A stretch of 64,000 nt of DNA from Salminus brasiliensis (Eukaryota > Chordata > Actinopteri > Characiformes > Bryconidae), in assembly GCF_030463535.1 (NCBI RefSeq), contig NC_132887.1, positions 17,723,358 through 17,787,357 on the forward strand, written 5' to 3'. A program made the translations under genes and the position numbers. Shown piece after piece: positions 13,654 to 24,280 of this stretch; the first letter of the stretch is position 1; each line of letters begins with the position of its first letter. A model generated the notes under the pieces. It did not search any database. It was not told where the DNA came from and was given only the letters and a program-made list of their open reading frames with translations.

Positions 13654-13735
13654 AAAGCCTCCTCCTAGAGCCTTAAGACCTGTCACCAGATCCAGATCAA
13701 AGAATGCCCTATCTCCAAACCCTGAGGCCATGTGA
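3635..13735 (+). CDS. reep1: Receptor expression-enhancing protein 1 (REEP1-type ER-shaping protein)
   Basis: Coding exons: 3635-3666, 6973-7045, 7169-7245, 7356-7476, 8061-8174, 8814-8982, 10791-11062, 13658-13735. All phases agree, giving 311 residues. The start [11 protein letters not shown] and the TB2/DP1/HVA22 hairpin membrane domain (about residues 10-100, with [20 protein letters not shown]) are diagnostic of REEP1-4. [26 protein letters not shown] and RSFSMQDL fit REEP1 better than REEP2-4. REEP1 shapes tubular ER and links it to microtubules; human mutations cause spastic paraplegia. The usual Trp-Phe-Pro-Phe reads Trp-Leu-Pro-Phe here. After [10 protein letters not shown] comes a Pro-rich segment and then a short basic tail ([15 protein letters not shown]), making it longer than the ~201-residue human form. 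If the donor at 11063 is not used, the frame runs on to a stop at 11156-11158. Introns hold two transposon copies (in intron 1) and otherwise featureless AT-rich DNA. Confidence 0.9.
5628..5891. mobile_element. MITE, copy 1 (GAGCTGGGC terminal inverted repeats)
   Basis: The 264-bp segment begins TAGAGCTGGGCGATATT and ends with the inverse, TATTGCCCAGCTCTA. The interior is AT-rich and non-coding. A second copy lies at 19993-20322 with the same termini and a similar interior (both contain GATAAAATAT close to the right end). It lies in reep1 intron 1. No transposase is encoded, so it depended on another element to move. Confidence 0.8.
6480..6865 (+). mobile_element. degenerate Tc1/mariner-like transposon remnant, copy 2
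   Basis: It is collinear with 2240-2605 over scattered shared motifs and carries the terminal GTGTCCCAATACTTTTGT followed by CTATATAGTGTA. GAGCAGTGGAACTTTGCTC and CTGGAATGATGGTG correspond to the transposase segment that includes the W-S-D-E region. Near 6750-6790 the sequence resembles the transposase 3' end (AAGGCCTTCCCTGGACAGTA). Frames are broken throughout. It lies in reep1 intron 1 close to exon 2. Confidence 0.65.
9850..10140. repeat. possible dispersed repeat in reep1 intron 6
   Basis: Repeated inverted and direct short motifs (TTTGAAGAACCATTTTGTAAAG, AAGAACCATTTTGAAACC and AGGTTCTG) resemble the GGTTCTTC-rich interior of the small element at 44799-44950. The relation is only partial and clear ends are not visible. 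Confidence 0.3.
11063..13657. other. last intron of reep1, or 3' UTR of a read-through form
   Basis: If the donor at 11063 (GTAGCC) is used, this is the 2.6-kb last intron. If not, translation stops at 11158 and the sequence becomes 3' UTR; an AATAAA lies at 11801-11806. The interior is AT-rich with no other credible exon. It ends in the CT microsatellite that forms the polypyrimidine tract of the last exon. Confidence 0.55.
13589..13653 (+). repeat. (CT)n microsatellite forming the reep1 exon 8 acceptor tract
   Basis: About 30 CT dinucleotides with a single CTTTCT interruption near the end are followed by CAAAG and then exon 8. The array takes the place of an ordinary polypyrimidine tract. 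Its length is likely to vary between individuals. Confidence 0.9.
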
Positions 13736-13818
13736 CTGTGCGTACGCCGCGAGACTGCTTTAGCTGCCTTAGCTGCAACATGAGGACATGGAACAAAAGA
13801 GGAGACGAAGGGGGGGGA

Positions 13819-13824
13819 AATAAA
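13819..13824 (+). other. candidate reep1 polyadenylation signal
   Basis: A canonical AATAAA lies 85 bases after the exon 8 stop codon. A 3' UTR this short would be unusual for a neuronal gene, and other signals exist further right, so this may not be the main site. Confidence 0.35.
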
Positions 13825-14335
13825 ACACACGGGGACGCAGCCAAAAAGATCAAATATTTAAAGCAGCCTTGTTCCCTAACGAGGTAACCAAAGCGATGTG
13901 CAAACCTTTTCGCTTCTGATCTTTTGACACTCTGGAGGGGGGAGGGAGTATTGAGGTGACACACTTGTATATGCAGCACCATTTGAAGACTCTTCTGAAC
14001 ACTGAACTGTTTTTATTTGCGTTGTACATATTTGCCGTATGTGAGAGTGTACATTTTGCTTTCTTTTATCTGTGTGACTTTGGGAGAGACAGAAGCATGC
14101 ATGTCCCTCTGCCGGTCCGGTCATGAATGCACCACCAGAATGTATTGTCTCTTTGCACGTAGGCAGTAGCCAGTATGGTCACCCATGGAGGTGTGGCCCT
14201 CTCCATGTTTTCAAGGGCTACTTTCCACCTCTTCACTGGGTTTTCCACCAACACTCCAGAGCATAGATGGTTGGTCACAGTGCATTGCAGACTTTAGTGT
14301 ACCACCACTTAAGGTCAAAGCTTTTTTTTTTCCTT

Positions 14336-14342
<7 letters not shown>

Positions 14343-14367
<25 letters not shown>
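14343..14367. repeat. (GA)n microsatellite
   Basis: About 12 uninterrupted GA units, shortly after a T/A-rich low-complexity patch. Confidence 0.85.
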
Positions 14368-14747
14368 TGTAGCAAGACCTCAGAGCTGAGGAGTCGAGCA
14401 GCAAACTCAATTTTTTTATTTTTTATTTTATTGTTGTTGTTTTTTTTTTTTACAAAGAGTGTCTTTTTTAAATGTGCAGGCTTAAATATAACCAAAACAA
14501 AAATGCAGATATGTTAATGAAGATATCAATCATGATGTAAAATATATGAAATTACATGATGATACTGCAGTCATATTACTTTATGGCTGACTCCTCGGAA
14601 TACGAGAAATAATCTCAGTCCTTTGTATTAATAGTTAGATAATATAATGAGACACTGTACCTGATCATAGATCATCCCAAAAGAAAGACATGTGCATTTA
14701 TTAAAACAAATTCATCACTGTTGTGAGAAGGAGCTCATTTAGCTGCA

Positions 14748-14761
14748 CCCCCCCCCCCCCC
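14748..14761. repeat. poly-C tract
   Basis: Fourteen consecutive C residues followed by GC. On the other strand this is a long G run. Confidence 0.85.
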
Positions 14762-15972
14762 GCATCCATCAGAGTCTCTTAATGCTGAGTAGCAACCGAT
14801 ACTGATTCAATCTTTGTGTTTGTATATAAATAATACAACCACACAGTTTAGATATACTGAAGTAAAATACCTTTATTATTACTAACATTACTTCTATAAC
14901 TAGGCATCCTGGACTGGTTTATTTGGTTTAGTAGAGACTTTTCTTAAAATGACTGTTTTATAGTGTGTTTAGTATCTTATTATCCAGTCTGACTCTCCTT
15001 CCTGACCATTCAGCTCCCAGTTCCATTTTAAACACTGCAGTTAAGTCACTTAGTGTGTATATAGTGGTACACACTCTGTACTGATATCTATTCATGTGAA
15101 ATAACTGTTTTATAGTGAGGTGAATGCTCTATGATTGGGAGTTCTATAGCGTATGTGTATTAGCATTAGCGTTAGCCTCCACTCAGTTCTGAACACCCTG
15201 TTCAGTGCTGCTTTTAGCCTGCCGGTAAAACATAGCGTTTCTCTAACGCTAAACTCTTTTATTTACCTTCTGAGAACATCCTTACTGCTGCGGCATGGAC
15301 AATTAGGTCCATTGATGGCGCTCTGAACACCATGGTTAAAACAAAGACTCTGGAACTGGATTGGGATTAAAATACATACTTTAAAATAGGCCTGGATCAG
15401 CCCTGATCTGGATCCACTGGTTTGGATCGGGACATCCCTAATTACACCTACATTTTCAGGATCACGTTTAAATCTCTGGATTCGATTAGAGTAAACAGAC
15501 TGAATATTACTATAGTTTCTGTCGCCATGTTTATTCTTTGTTCACTTTTTCTAAACTTGTTTCGATGTTGCATGAAGTCACATGAAACGTGAACAGTCTG
15601 TGTTCTGGTTTGTGCCTCTTCATATGCGTTTTAGGGTTCTCAGTATTACTGCATTTATGTACCATATTAGAGCTTGAAGCCTTAGTGGTAAGTGGCGAGC
15701 TCTTTGGTAGACTTTGTTACATACAGTACATGGCAGCAGTCTAAGGCATCTAAACAAATGCTATGTAAAGGCTTATTTATCTGGCCAGCAAGTGTTTACC
15801 TGTTCCAAAAACCTCTAACTAAATAGAATAAATACAAATAAACAAATTAGCTCACCAATATAATAGTCAAATGTATTTTTCTTTTTAGTACTTGTTTTTG
15901 CGTCACATCATCAGTTCTGTGGGAGAGGGATTACACCATGTTTCTTGAGAGCGGAATTTACATTTCAGCCCA

Positions 15973-16050
15973 TTTTAGCTCAATTCTCCGTCTGGAACAG
16001 CAGTGAAATGGCAATTTCACTGCTGTTCCAGATGGAGAATTGAGCTAAAA
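15973..16050. repeat. 37-bp near-perfect foldback with a 4-base loop
   Basis: The left arm (15973-16009, starting TTTTAGCTCAATTCTCC) is the reverse complement of the right arm (16014-16050, ending GAATTGAGCTAAAA) with one mismatch that would be a G-U wobble in RNA. The loop is GGCA. No coding potential. It may be the core of a small foldback transposon or an RNA hairpin. Confidence 0.9.
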
Positions 16051-16522
16051 ATTGCTAAAAAATTGCCGGTCAGTCAGTGTCCAGTGCTTCATTGCGGGAC
16101 ACATTGGATTTGGACCTATCAGCCTTATAGTTATTATCCTTGAATGTAGGATGTAGTGCCAGTGTTGGGTTCTGCTTGGACATGAAGCACAAAGTCAGTG
16201 GACAAGTGAGATAAAACGGACAGCAACAAAAAAGACTTGTGAAATCTTTACCTGATGGGATTGATACTGTTATTAAGGCAAGGGGACCTGTAACCACGTC
16301 TGAAATGTTACTCATTTTCCTTGTCTATTGTGATTTACATAGTTCCCATCCAGTACCTAATTTACCTAATCAGTCCTTTGTTAAAGTGAATAAGCTGCTG
16401 GTGGAACTGAACAAATCCATACTATAGTCAACAGAGAAGTCAGCACCCAAACCTGTGTTATTCTAACTAACCTTTCAATTATACAGTACTTATATTTATT
16501 TCAATTTATTCTAATGTAATAT

Positions 16523-16645
16523 AAGGCTAGTTTCTGAAACAGGGATTAAGCCTTGTCATGGGCTGTGTTTTCCTTCCGATTAAAAATCTCCATTAGTCAG
16601 CTGTTGAAGGCAAGGCTTTAGTCCCTGTTCCGGAAGCCTGACCTT
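16523..16645. mobile_element. imperfect foldback / MITE-like element
   Basis: The left arm contains CTGAAACAGGGATTAAGCC and the right arm contains GGCTTTAGTCCCTGTTCCGG, an inverted match with small gaps over about 34 bp. The 50-bp interior is AT-rich. No coding capacity and no clear target-site duplication. Confidence 0.5.
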
Positions 16646-18680
16646 AGTGTTTAACAGGCAAAACACACCGCTGCATTAATTTGTGTGTCTACTACTTCTG
16701 CACAGTACTGTATGTATTATATTGTGAACATGGTACTTTACTCACTGAATGTAGTTTAGTTGTAGCACTCACAACATTTATCCATGAATGGGAGGAAAAT
16801 GAGAGGCCCATTAAAGGGAAATTCCACCATGTAAAAAGCCTGCATGTCAAACTGGCTAAGATATAAACAAATTCATTAAGAGTGAATTTGGTGTGAAATG
16901 CTCAGTTCTAGAGAAACTTGGGAGCACGAATTGTACAAAGATGTAGTGATAGGAATCAGACATTTCTGACATCTCCCTCACTAAAAGCTTTTACATAAAA
17001 TGATCATGAATATGACATTGTTTTATGATGGTTTATGGGAAAGCTTTGGACTAAGAGGGGTTATGGTGCAGGATGCTGTAAGGCAAAATAGGACCCGTTG
17101 TTAAATGCATTAATATTTTACTATCACTCAGTTCACACCAAACTCTTAATGACCTTGTTTACATCTCAATGACTATAATAGGCAGACAAATTGGTGGAAT
17201 TCCTTTTTAAATGTATGAACACTGTGCATTCACTCTCTTCTACTTCACTGAGCAGTTCAAACAGAGCACAGCTCAGTATCTCTCTCAGTATCTATCTTAA
17301 TACAGCATGTAAGGATATAGTGTAAACTGGAGCTGCCCATTCCCCCAATCACTAACTACTACTGAGAAAATCAGCGACAGTGCTTTAGAGCATTTTATAG
17401 GCATCATGTTCACTGCTGACTTGAGTTAACCAGACTCTCAAGAAGCCTGTCTGTTAAGTTCTGAGTATGATGACAATCACAGTTTATTTCAACCTCTTGA
17501 GTTTCCTCAGATATCAGGTAGCAAATGCTTATATGGTTTGCAGCTGTACAAATGAACTTTTTCTCAGTAGATGTGACTAGATCTAACTAAACAACTGCCT
17601 CAGGTACAGTTCCTTTCATCATATCACTATTGCCGTATGTTTACACTTTAAATTGAACTACTGACATTGTTGGGAGAGACAGCAGACATGTCATTAGGAA
17701 AACAAAGTGTAAAGCTGGGACTTTTGTTGATTAAAATGTATTTCAGGCCATTTTAGTGACTGTCTTTAGTGCAGGAATCACATCCAGTCTACATGTGTGC
17801 TGATGTCATATACCAACATACACCGAAAAAGACAGAAATTGCATGAAACATTTCCGTGCTCTGTGTGAAATCATCTTTGGCCTCATCCTGATGCTACACC
17901 TATAGAAAGTAGTCTTAGATTGCCTGAATGTTGTTTATATATATATAAAGAAGTTATTAAAGGCACAACCTTTCCTACTGTCTGAGAACCAGACTAACTG
18001 CTTAAATGCATCTATTCCACGTGTGTCTGCCCAGCTTAGTCCGACTTTAAGCCTTCAATATTGTGTTGAAAAACCGCAGTATGGTCTTATGGACTATCTG
18101 TTCCAAAAACTGAGAAATGTGAGAGCTGCCCTTGTGCTTTATCATAAATGCTTAAAGTAAAGGCTGTGCCTTTAAAGACTAAAATGCCTCTCATTGATTT
18201 TATTCAGTGTATTTTGACAGTGTATTCTGTTCATTTTCTGTTGGTCTGATTGTTTAAGCTCCCTGTACTTGAGCCAGATTGTTCGGAAGAGGGAGAACCA
18301 GAGGCGATGTCCTTGTGGTTAGGGCTGTACTTCTTAAGAGTGACAAAACCTCACTTTCTTCCCAATAAAACATAATAGCTTGCAGCATTTCTTTAAAAAA
18401 ACTCAAACACAGCTCTCATGTCTGGCAGGCCAGAATAATTCTCTCATAATTAAAAAACAAACAAACAAACAAAAAAACAGTCTTGTGTGGGGAAAAAGAA
18501 AACGAATCTGGTGTAAAACGGTAGTAGACTGATCTCTGTCAGAGACCCTTCAAATGTATCTGATGTTGTGTTGACCTCAGCTATTAAAAAGGGAGAATCT
18601 CAACCCATGACTCGCCTGATTTCTTTTAAGCTCGAATATAAAAATGAACAGACATGAAGAACAACTGTTGTAGGTGCAAG

Positions 18681-18686
18681 TTTATT
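18681..18686 (-). other. candidate mrpl35 polyadenylation signal
   Basis: The minus strand reads AATAAA about 153 bases after the mrpl35 stop codon, a normal spacing for a short 3' UTR of a ribosomal protein gene. Confidence 0.55.
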
Positions 18687-18838
18687 TCTGGAACTGCAGC
18701 TATTTACACTGATTATGAGGGATGCATATACTGTTACAGTGTGTGTGTTAACATCAATGGTCATTCTTGTACATTTTTACCAACAAGCATGTTCTATATA
18801 TACTAGTAAAAGGCCAATATGCTAAGAGGGTTGTACAT

Positions 18839-21800
18839 CTAGAGGTTGACTCTGTCATGGTATTTCTGGTATGGGTCATTGAGGTACCAGTTTCTTCTTT
18901 TCCAAAAGGATGAGGTCATTTTGTCTAGTTTTTTGCACTGAGTGTTATTGCAGAACACATGTTCCCTTAAACGCTTCTTCCTGACTGCCGACTTCTTCCA
19001 AAGCTTCTTCTTGTATCCAGCCTAAAAAAAACAGTCATGGCAAAAATAATAATAATAATGGAAAAAAAAAGCTTACACAGTCATACAGTCATACACAGTG
19101 TGTATGATATTCTGTGATGTTACCAGGGATATTCACAACAAAGGTTTCCCTCAGCTTTTACATTCCTTTATTAAAAGAAATTAACACAAAAGTGTTTACT
19201 TAAAGTAAAGGTGGCCTACCAATTAATAAAATAGGCAACTAAAAAAGGCTGACATCAGCTTAACACACTGTACTGTGTAAAATGCTGTGAGCAGAGATTC
19301 TGTTCTTGGATCACCTGTACAAAATGGTCTGTAAATGTGACATTTTTTTACTGAGATTACAAATGATTAATCATTTTCTTGTGATTTACAATGTAAAGTG
19401 CAAGCAGGTAAAGTCATGTGTAAAAATAAGGACACCCCCTGGAAAAAACATTGTATTTAACATTATTTAAACATCTGGATATTTGATAACACTGAAGAAA
19501 TGTCTCCCCCCTCTCTGAAGGCCTCAGAAAGCTTTATGACTCTCACCATTGTGATTCCACTAAATTCAACAATCAAGAGCAAACCAGACAAAATGTCTGA
19601 GGTTTAAATAAGCCAGGTTCCTCCAAAATCCTCTCTAACCATGTTCTAATAATCTGCAGCTGATGTGCTGCACCAGATTCTAATTTTAGACTAATTTTTA
19701 AGTACTAATGAATTTGGGGGTGTCTGAACTTTACACACACAATAAACATGCAATTGAATTAAAAACATTTTTACAAATGACTTTTTCAGTTTAGTTAAAT
19801 AAAGGTTTTCATGGGATACGAAACCATGTTGAGCAGAAAAGCAAATGTTTGGGTCTAAGGTGGCCTACACCAAAAGCAGTGTCAGTGTTTACATTAATGA
19901 AAGCTTCTGCTAGCAAACACAAAATAACAGTGAAAAGCAGGGACACTCCCTCTCCAAAACAGAATAAGTCTCACTGCCATCACAGCCAGATGTAGGGCTG
20001 GGCGATATGGTAAAAATACTGAATCACAATATTTAAATACTTTTTTTCGCGATACACCATATATGTACTCAGACTAAAAACATCAGTAACAACAGATCCT
20101 TAAAATCAACTATTTAGATACTCTGCTGTACTGAATACAGTGATTTTTATTCCACATCTGCTGCTCTTCATCTAATTAAACCAGTAATTACACTGTTTGT
20201 AATGAAACCTCAGTGTTTATTAAGCACTAACAGTATCCTCGATATATAAGAAAAGCATAGTGTATTACAATAAAAGAAAAAATTCACAATACGATAAAAT
20301 ATCTTCACATTGCCCAGCTCTAGCCAGATGTACTTATGAATTGTATCGTTTACAGGAGTGATTTGGATGTGCTGAAATGGAGTCTGTGATCCAGAATCAA
20401 TCATGCCACATCAGTACCTACACTTACGCTTGTGTTGGCAACCAGTTCCTCACAGCAATATTCTAACATCTAGTGTAAACACCCTACGGAAGAGTGAAGG
20501 CCCAGAGGGACAGACTCCTCATTAATGCTTTGGATTTTTAGAAGAAATGTTGGGTAAGGAAGTGTCTAGTTTTTGGATACATGTTTGAAATATTTGTAAT
20601 TTCTAGAGGCTCTAAATTTAGCAGCTACAGATCATCTAAAAAAACATTAAACTTGTGGAGTCCTGCCTTACCTTTCTCCTCACCCACAGGCCACAGTGCA
20701 ATCTGAGGAACCTCTTCACCACAGACTTCACTGTCTTTCTCTTGCCTTTTTTTAAACTGTAGTATGTTAGGCTTCTACTGGGCTGCAGCATCAATGAAGG
20801 TATGAGGGGAGTAACACTGTAGATTAAGACAAAATAATGAATAAACCAGTTTGCAGGACTTAAATATGTGCTTAAATTTAAGTGCTACAATTTTAGACAT
20901 AATTCCAGTTCATATTCTGAATTTTACATATACACTAATCCCATTATAAATATGTGTTCAATACTAGTCAATACTAGCATTGGCATCGACTGACGTACAA
21001 TAATACAAATAAACAAAGTATCAGTCTTATGCAATACTTTGGGCACCCATTGATATATTTTCATATCCACTGCTTCCTGGTAAAGGTTTTGGTGGGTCAG
21101 GAATCATTATGTGCAACCTGGACAGTGCGCCAGCCTACTGCAGGGTCCCATATACACCCACAGCTAGTTTAGTGTAGAGGATTTATTCCTTCCTTTTTTA
21201 TTTTACCAGGGGTACCCACATTTTTCCATAAGACTGTATATAAGCAAACAGTCCAGAATTCATGTATCAGTGCATTTCTGTCAATAATATGGTGTTCTGT
21301 GGAAAAACCTTAGAACTGGGACTTGTTTTTGAATAACTTACCGATTAAGCACATTGTGTTGCTGAGAGCAAGAACCTTCAATGGCAGGCAGGGATTTAAA
21401 GCCAGTGTGTCTCTGGACAAGGGTGGAGAACCGAGGAGACAGCTGGGTGACTCCAGCTGCTTGGTAAAGGCAGCTTCTTCCCAACACTGTCAGAGGCCTC
21501 AGCAGACCTGAGGAAGGCATACAGAAGTTGCTGTTATTGGATCACCCAGAAATGCAAACCTAAGTAAGGAGTTTACCAGAGGGGTTATTTTCCCCTAGTT
21601 CACCATCAACTGTTTAATATCTGGTCTAAACTATCCTGCACTTAATGGGTGTGATCAGCAGCACTGTGTTTGAGGCTTACTGTCTCTGTGTTTAGCTTGC
21701 TCCTTGATTACAAATGTATCTCTGTTTACCTTATTTTCCACTTTCTAGCACCATTTTTTATCTCTGTTAGATACTAACTGCTTTTAGACTGTGTTTAGAG

Positions 21801-22472
21801 TCTATATCCACAGGCTTATTTATAATCACTGAAAGTGGAGTAGCTGTTTTACCCCTGCAACTAAGTTTTGGTGCAAGTGCCCAAATCTACTACAAGAGGA
21901 TCCTAGGATCCTGCTGTATTATGGCTGCTGCTGCCGCTGCCGCCAAGTGTATAAGGTGTGGCATGTTCAGTCTAGACCATCTATCCACCGCTAGGAATTA
22001 TGATAGTGTCTGTGCTAAATGTCAGCTAGTTCGGTCTTTGGTGGTTAAAGCAGACCAGTTAGAGCTGCACATCCTGAGTTTATTACAGTATAGAGAGAGA
22101 GAGAGAGTCACGGATGGCGGCCCCGGATGCTTCAGGGAGAGCTAGCTTCACCTCGACCCCGGCGTTAGAGCCCTTACAGCGGCGCGAGTAGGTGACGTCT
22201 CGGCGGCATAGACGGAAAGCTAAGGTTAAGCTAATGCCCGCTGAGGAGCCTGTCCAAAGTACTCTGGTAATTAGAGACTCTACTGTTCGACACGTGAAAA
22301 TAGCTTGTCTTTTAGGGGCTCCAGCAGTTACAGCTAGTGCTAGCTGTTCACAGGGAGCCAGAGCACCGGACATCAGTGGCAGCCTTAAGCGGCTAGCAAA
22401 ATTATCCTTGCAAGCCACATTTGATATGCTCATCGGTTGTAATTTACAAGGCTCGAGGTGTTTTGCTTAAGT

Positions 22473-22535
<63 letters not shown>

Positions 22536-22786
22536 ACTACAGCAGAACCCGACCTGGGTAAACTGCCGTTTCCTACAGCAACTGTCAGTAAGCGTGCTAG
22601 CTAAGCGATGGCCATGTTTAGAGAAGCCTACAGACACATGAGAACCTGGTCCAACAGCCTAACACTGCTCTTTAGCGTGTGAACTAAAAGCAGACTAAAG
22701 GAGAGAGCTGCAGATTTCTCCTATTATAAAAACATGCAGACTTTTATACAGCTACCTGAGAGACCTCTAGCCAAGGTGGCCGCCAT
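18839..22786 (-). CDS. mrpl35: Mitochondrial large ribosomal subunit protein bL35m
   Basis: Exons on the minus strand: 22756-22786, 21342-21507, 20672-20816, 18839-19021. Phases agree and the product is 174 residues, near the 188 of human MRPL35. Exon 1 encodes [10 protein letters not shown], the start of a mitochondrial targeting sequence rich in Arg, Ser and Leu that continues through exon 2. The conserved bL35 core lies in exons 3-4: [34 protein letters not shown] and a C-terminus containing [19 protein letters not shown], which matches vertebrate MRPL35. It is a structural component of the mitochondrial ribosome near the exit side of the large subunit. It converges with reep1, the neighbour it also has in mammals. 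Intron 1 (about 1.25 kb) contains a decayed LINE ORF1 and a CA microsatellite; intron 3 carries a MITE. Confidence 0.95.
19993..20322. mobile_element. MITE, copy 2, with a visible target-site duplication
   Basis: It begins TAGGGCTGGGCGATATGG and ends CACATTGCCCAGCTCTA, as in the copy at 5628-5891. The sequence GCCAGATGTA is present immediately left (19985-19994) and right (20323-20332) of the insertion, a roughly 10-base target-site duplication if the terminal TA is counted with the flank. It lies in intron 3 of mrpl35. Confidence 0.85.
21921..22470 (+). pseudogene. decayed LINE (CR1/L2-like) ORF1 fragment
   Basis: The first frame (21921-22145) starts with an alanine run and then [14 protein letters not shown] and CAKCQLV, a paired CxxC pattern followed by a helical, probably coiled-coil segment. 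After a short GA repeat the frame changes, and 22192-22470 reads [14 protein letters not shown] and [15 protein letters not shown]. This resembles the start of the SGNH/esterase-type ORF1 of fish CR1/L2-group LINEs, where the Gly-Asp-Ser nucleophile block is normally VIGDSIVRHV; here the Gly is replaced by Arg. The element is frameshifted, lacks reverse transcriptase and is inserted antisense in mrpl35 intron 1. It is not a host gene. Confidence 0.65.
22474..22531. repeat. (CA)n microsatellite
   Basis: About 29 CA units directly after the decayed LINE ORF1 fragment, in mrpl35 intron 1. Confidence 0.95.
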
Positions 22787-24151
22787 CTTCGAGCTGCACG
22801 ACGACCCTAAACTACGGTCCGCAGCTTGGACAAACAGAGCGGTGAGCGAAACGCCGCAAGGCTACACGAGGTCCAAGAAAACACGTGAGATCCAGTATAA
22901 ATAATAATAAATAGTCATCCATCTCTGTGTTTTTGCCACGTATAAGGTGTCCAATCACATCCTTTATTTATCACGAACATTTTCAGATTGGCTATTTTTA
23001 CTTAATCCTAGTTTTTGCTGCATACAGAAAAAGAAATCTTAATAGAAATGACATTAAAATGTAGAGTCTTATATTTGGAGTTTATCTAGAATTTACTACA
23101 GGGACGTCGCTAGGCTGCTTTAATGTTTTTAGGGGCTTCTCCTTACTCAGCATTTTCTCCAAATTCAAAGTACGTGCAGATAACAGGGAAATGTCCTGTG
23201 GGAGATGCTGTTGCTTCTGCTATATTTTAGCACTGCTTTCACACTGTGCTGCTGTGGGATTGGATCCACGTTTGAACTGAACTGTCCAAGGTAATTAATG
23301 TCCCAGATCCATTAATCAGACTAATGTATTTTAGTAATCTTCACCTGGGATGTAGTCACGTGTTTATTTCTTTACAGATGTTCTGATTTTAGTCGACACA
23401 CGTTTTTACACGTCTGGTCTTTTTTTGGGACATTATTATATTAACATTTAATTCGAATTTGCACAAAGTAAAATCCTTCTGCTGTACAATCAGCTATACA
23501 CATCAGTTCCTACACACCTGTGTTTCAGTGTATTTCCCGCACACAACAATTATGTTATATTTACAGGCATTAATGTCTATTTATAGACAGAGCTGTAAAT
23601 GTAACCCCAGTCAATGAATCTCCCTCTCTGGGGATTAATATTATAGTGCATTAACTTAATTTTCATATCGTCGCTGTCAAAGAAAAAACTCGTATCTTCA
23701 AAAAGCAAGAGAAGAAAAAAAACGTCTTAACTTTCAATGGCATTAAAACATCTTTTTGAAGCACTGATGGCCCATTTATCACGATTTCTTTCACACCATG
23801 CCAGATTCACATTATGTCAGAAAGTGAAAATGGCAAAAATGGGGAATAGGATCGGATGTGAGGAATAAACGAGTTGCACATAAACCAAAGTTATGAAAAA
23901 AACTAACAAGCAGATTTGGATATAGGCGGAACTAGATAAGAAGTACTAGTACACCTAAAAGTACTTTTTTAATTGGATACAAGCAGAACCGAATCAACCA
24001 TATTGGACAACATTAATATGTGATGGATTAACCTTTGTCCATATTTTTTAAGTTGTATTGAGTGAGCGTATATATAATGTTTTATATTATTAATATTTTA
24101 TTAATATTGAATGGACTCCTGAGATGCAATCGCGTATTTGTTGTTTTGGTT

Positions 24152-24280
24152 TGCGTTTCGTGCGTATTTACGCGTTTTGTGCGTATTTACGCGTTTTGTG
24201 CGTATTTACGCGTTTCGTGCGTATTTACGCGTTTCGTGCGTATTTACGCGTTTTGTGCATATTTACGCGCACGGTGCGCG
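24152..24280. repeat. 19-bp minisatellite
   Basis: Six consecutive units of gcgtatttacgcgttttgt start at 24162, 24181, 24200, 24219, 24238 and 24257, with a partial unit before them and a diverged final unit. Variation is mainly C/T at one position. Each unit contains the palindromic MluI site ACGCGT and several CpGs. The unit length is not a multiple of three, so the same peptide repeat appears open in all three plus frames; these frames are not genes. Confidence 0.95.

Larger units (their letters stand above)
13736..18838. other. reep1 3' flank and reep1-mrpl35 intergenic DNA
   Basis: The first few hundred bases are probably reep1 3' UTR, with an AATAAA at 13819-13824 only 85 bases after the stop. 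Beyond that no gene is visible. The stretch contains a GA microsatellite (14343-14367), a C homopolymer (14748-14761), a near-perfect 37-bp foldback (15973-16050) and an imperfect foldback (16523-16645). The mrpl35 3' UTR occupies the far right end; the minus-strand AATAAA at 18681-18686 is the best polyadenylation signal. Confidence 0.55.
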
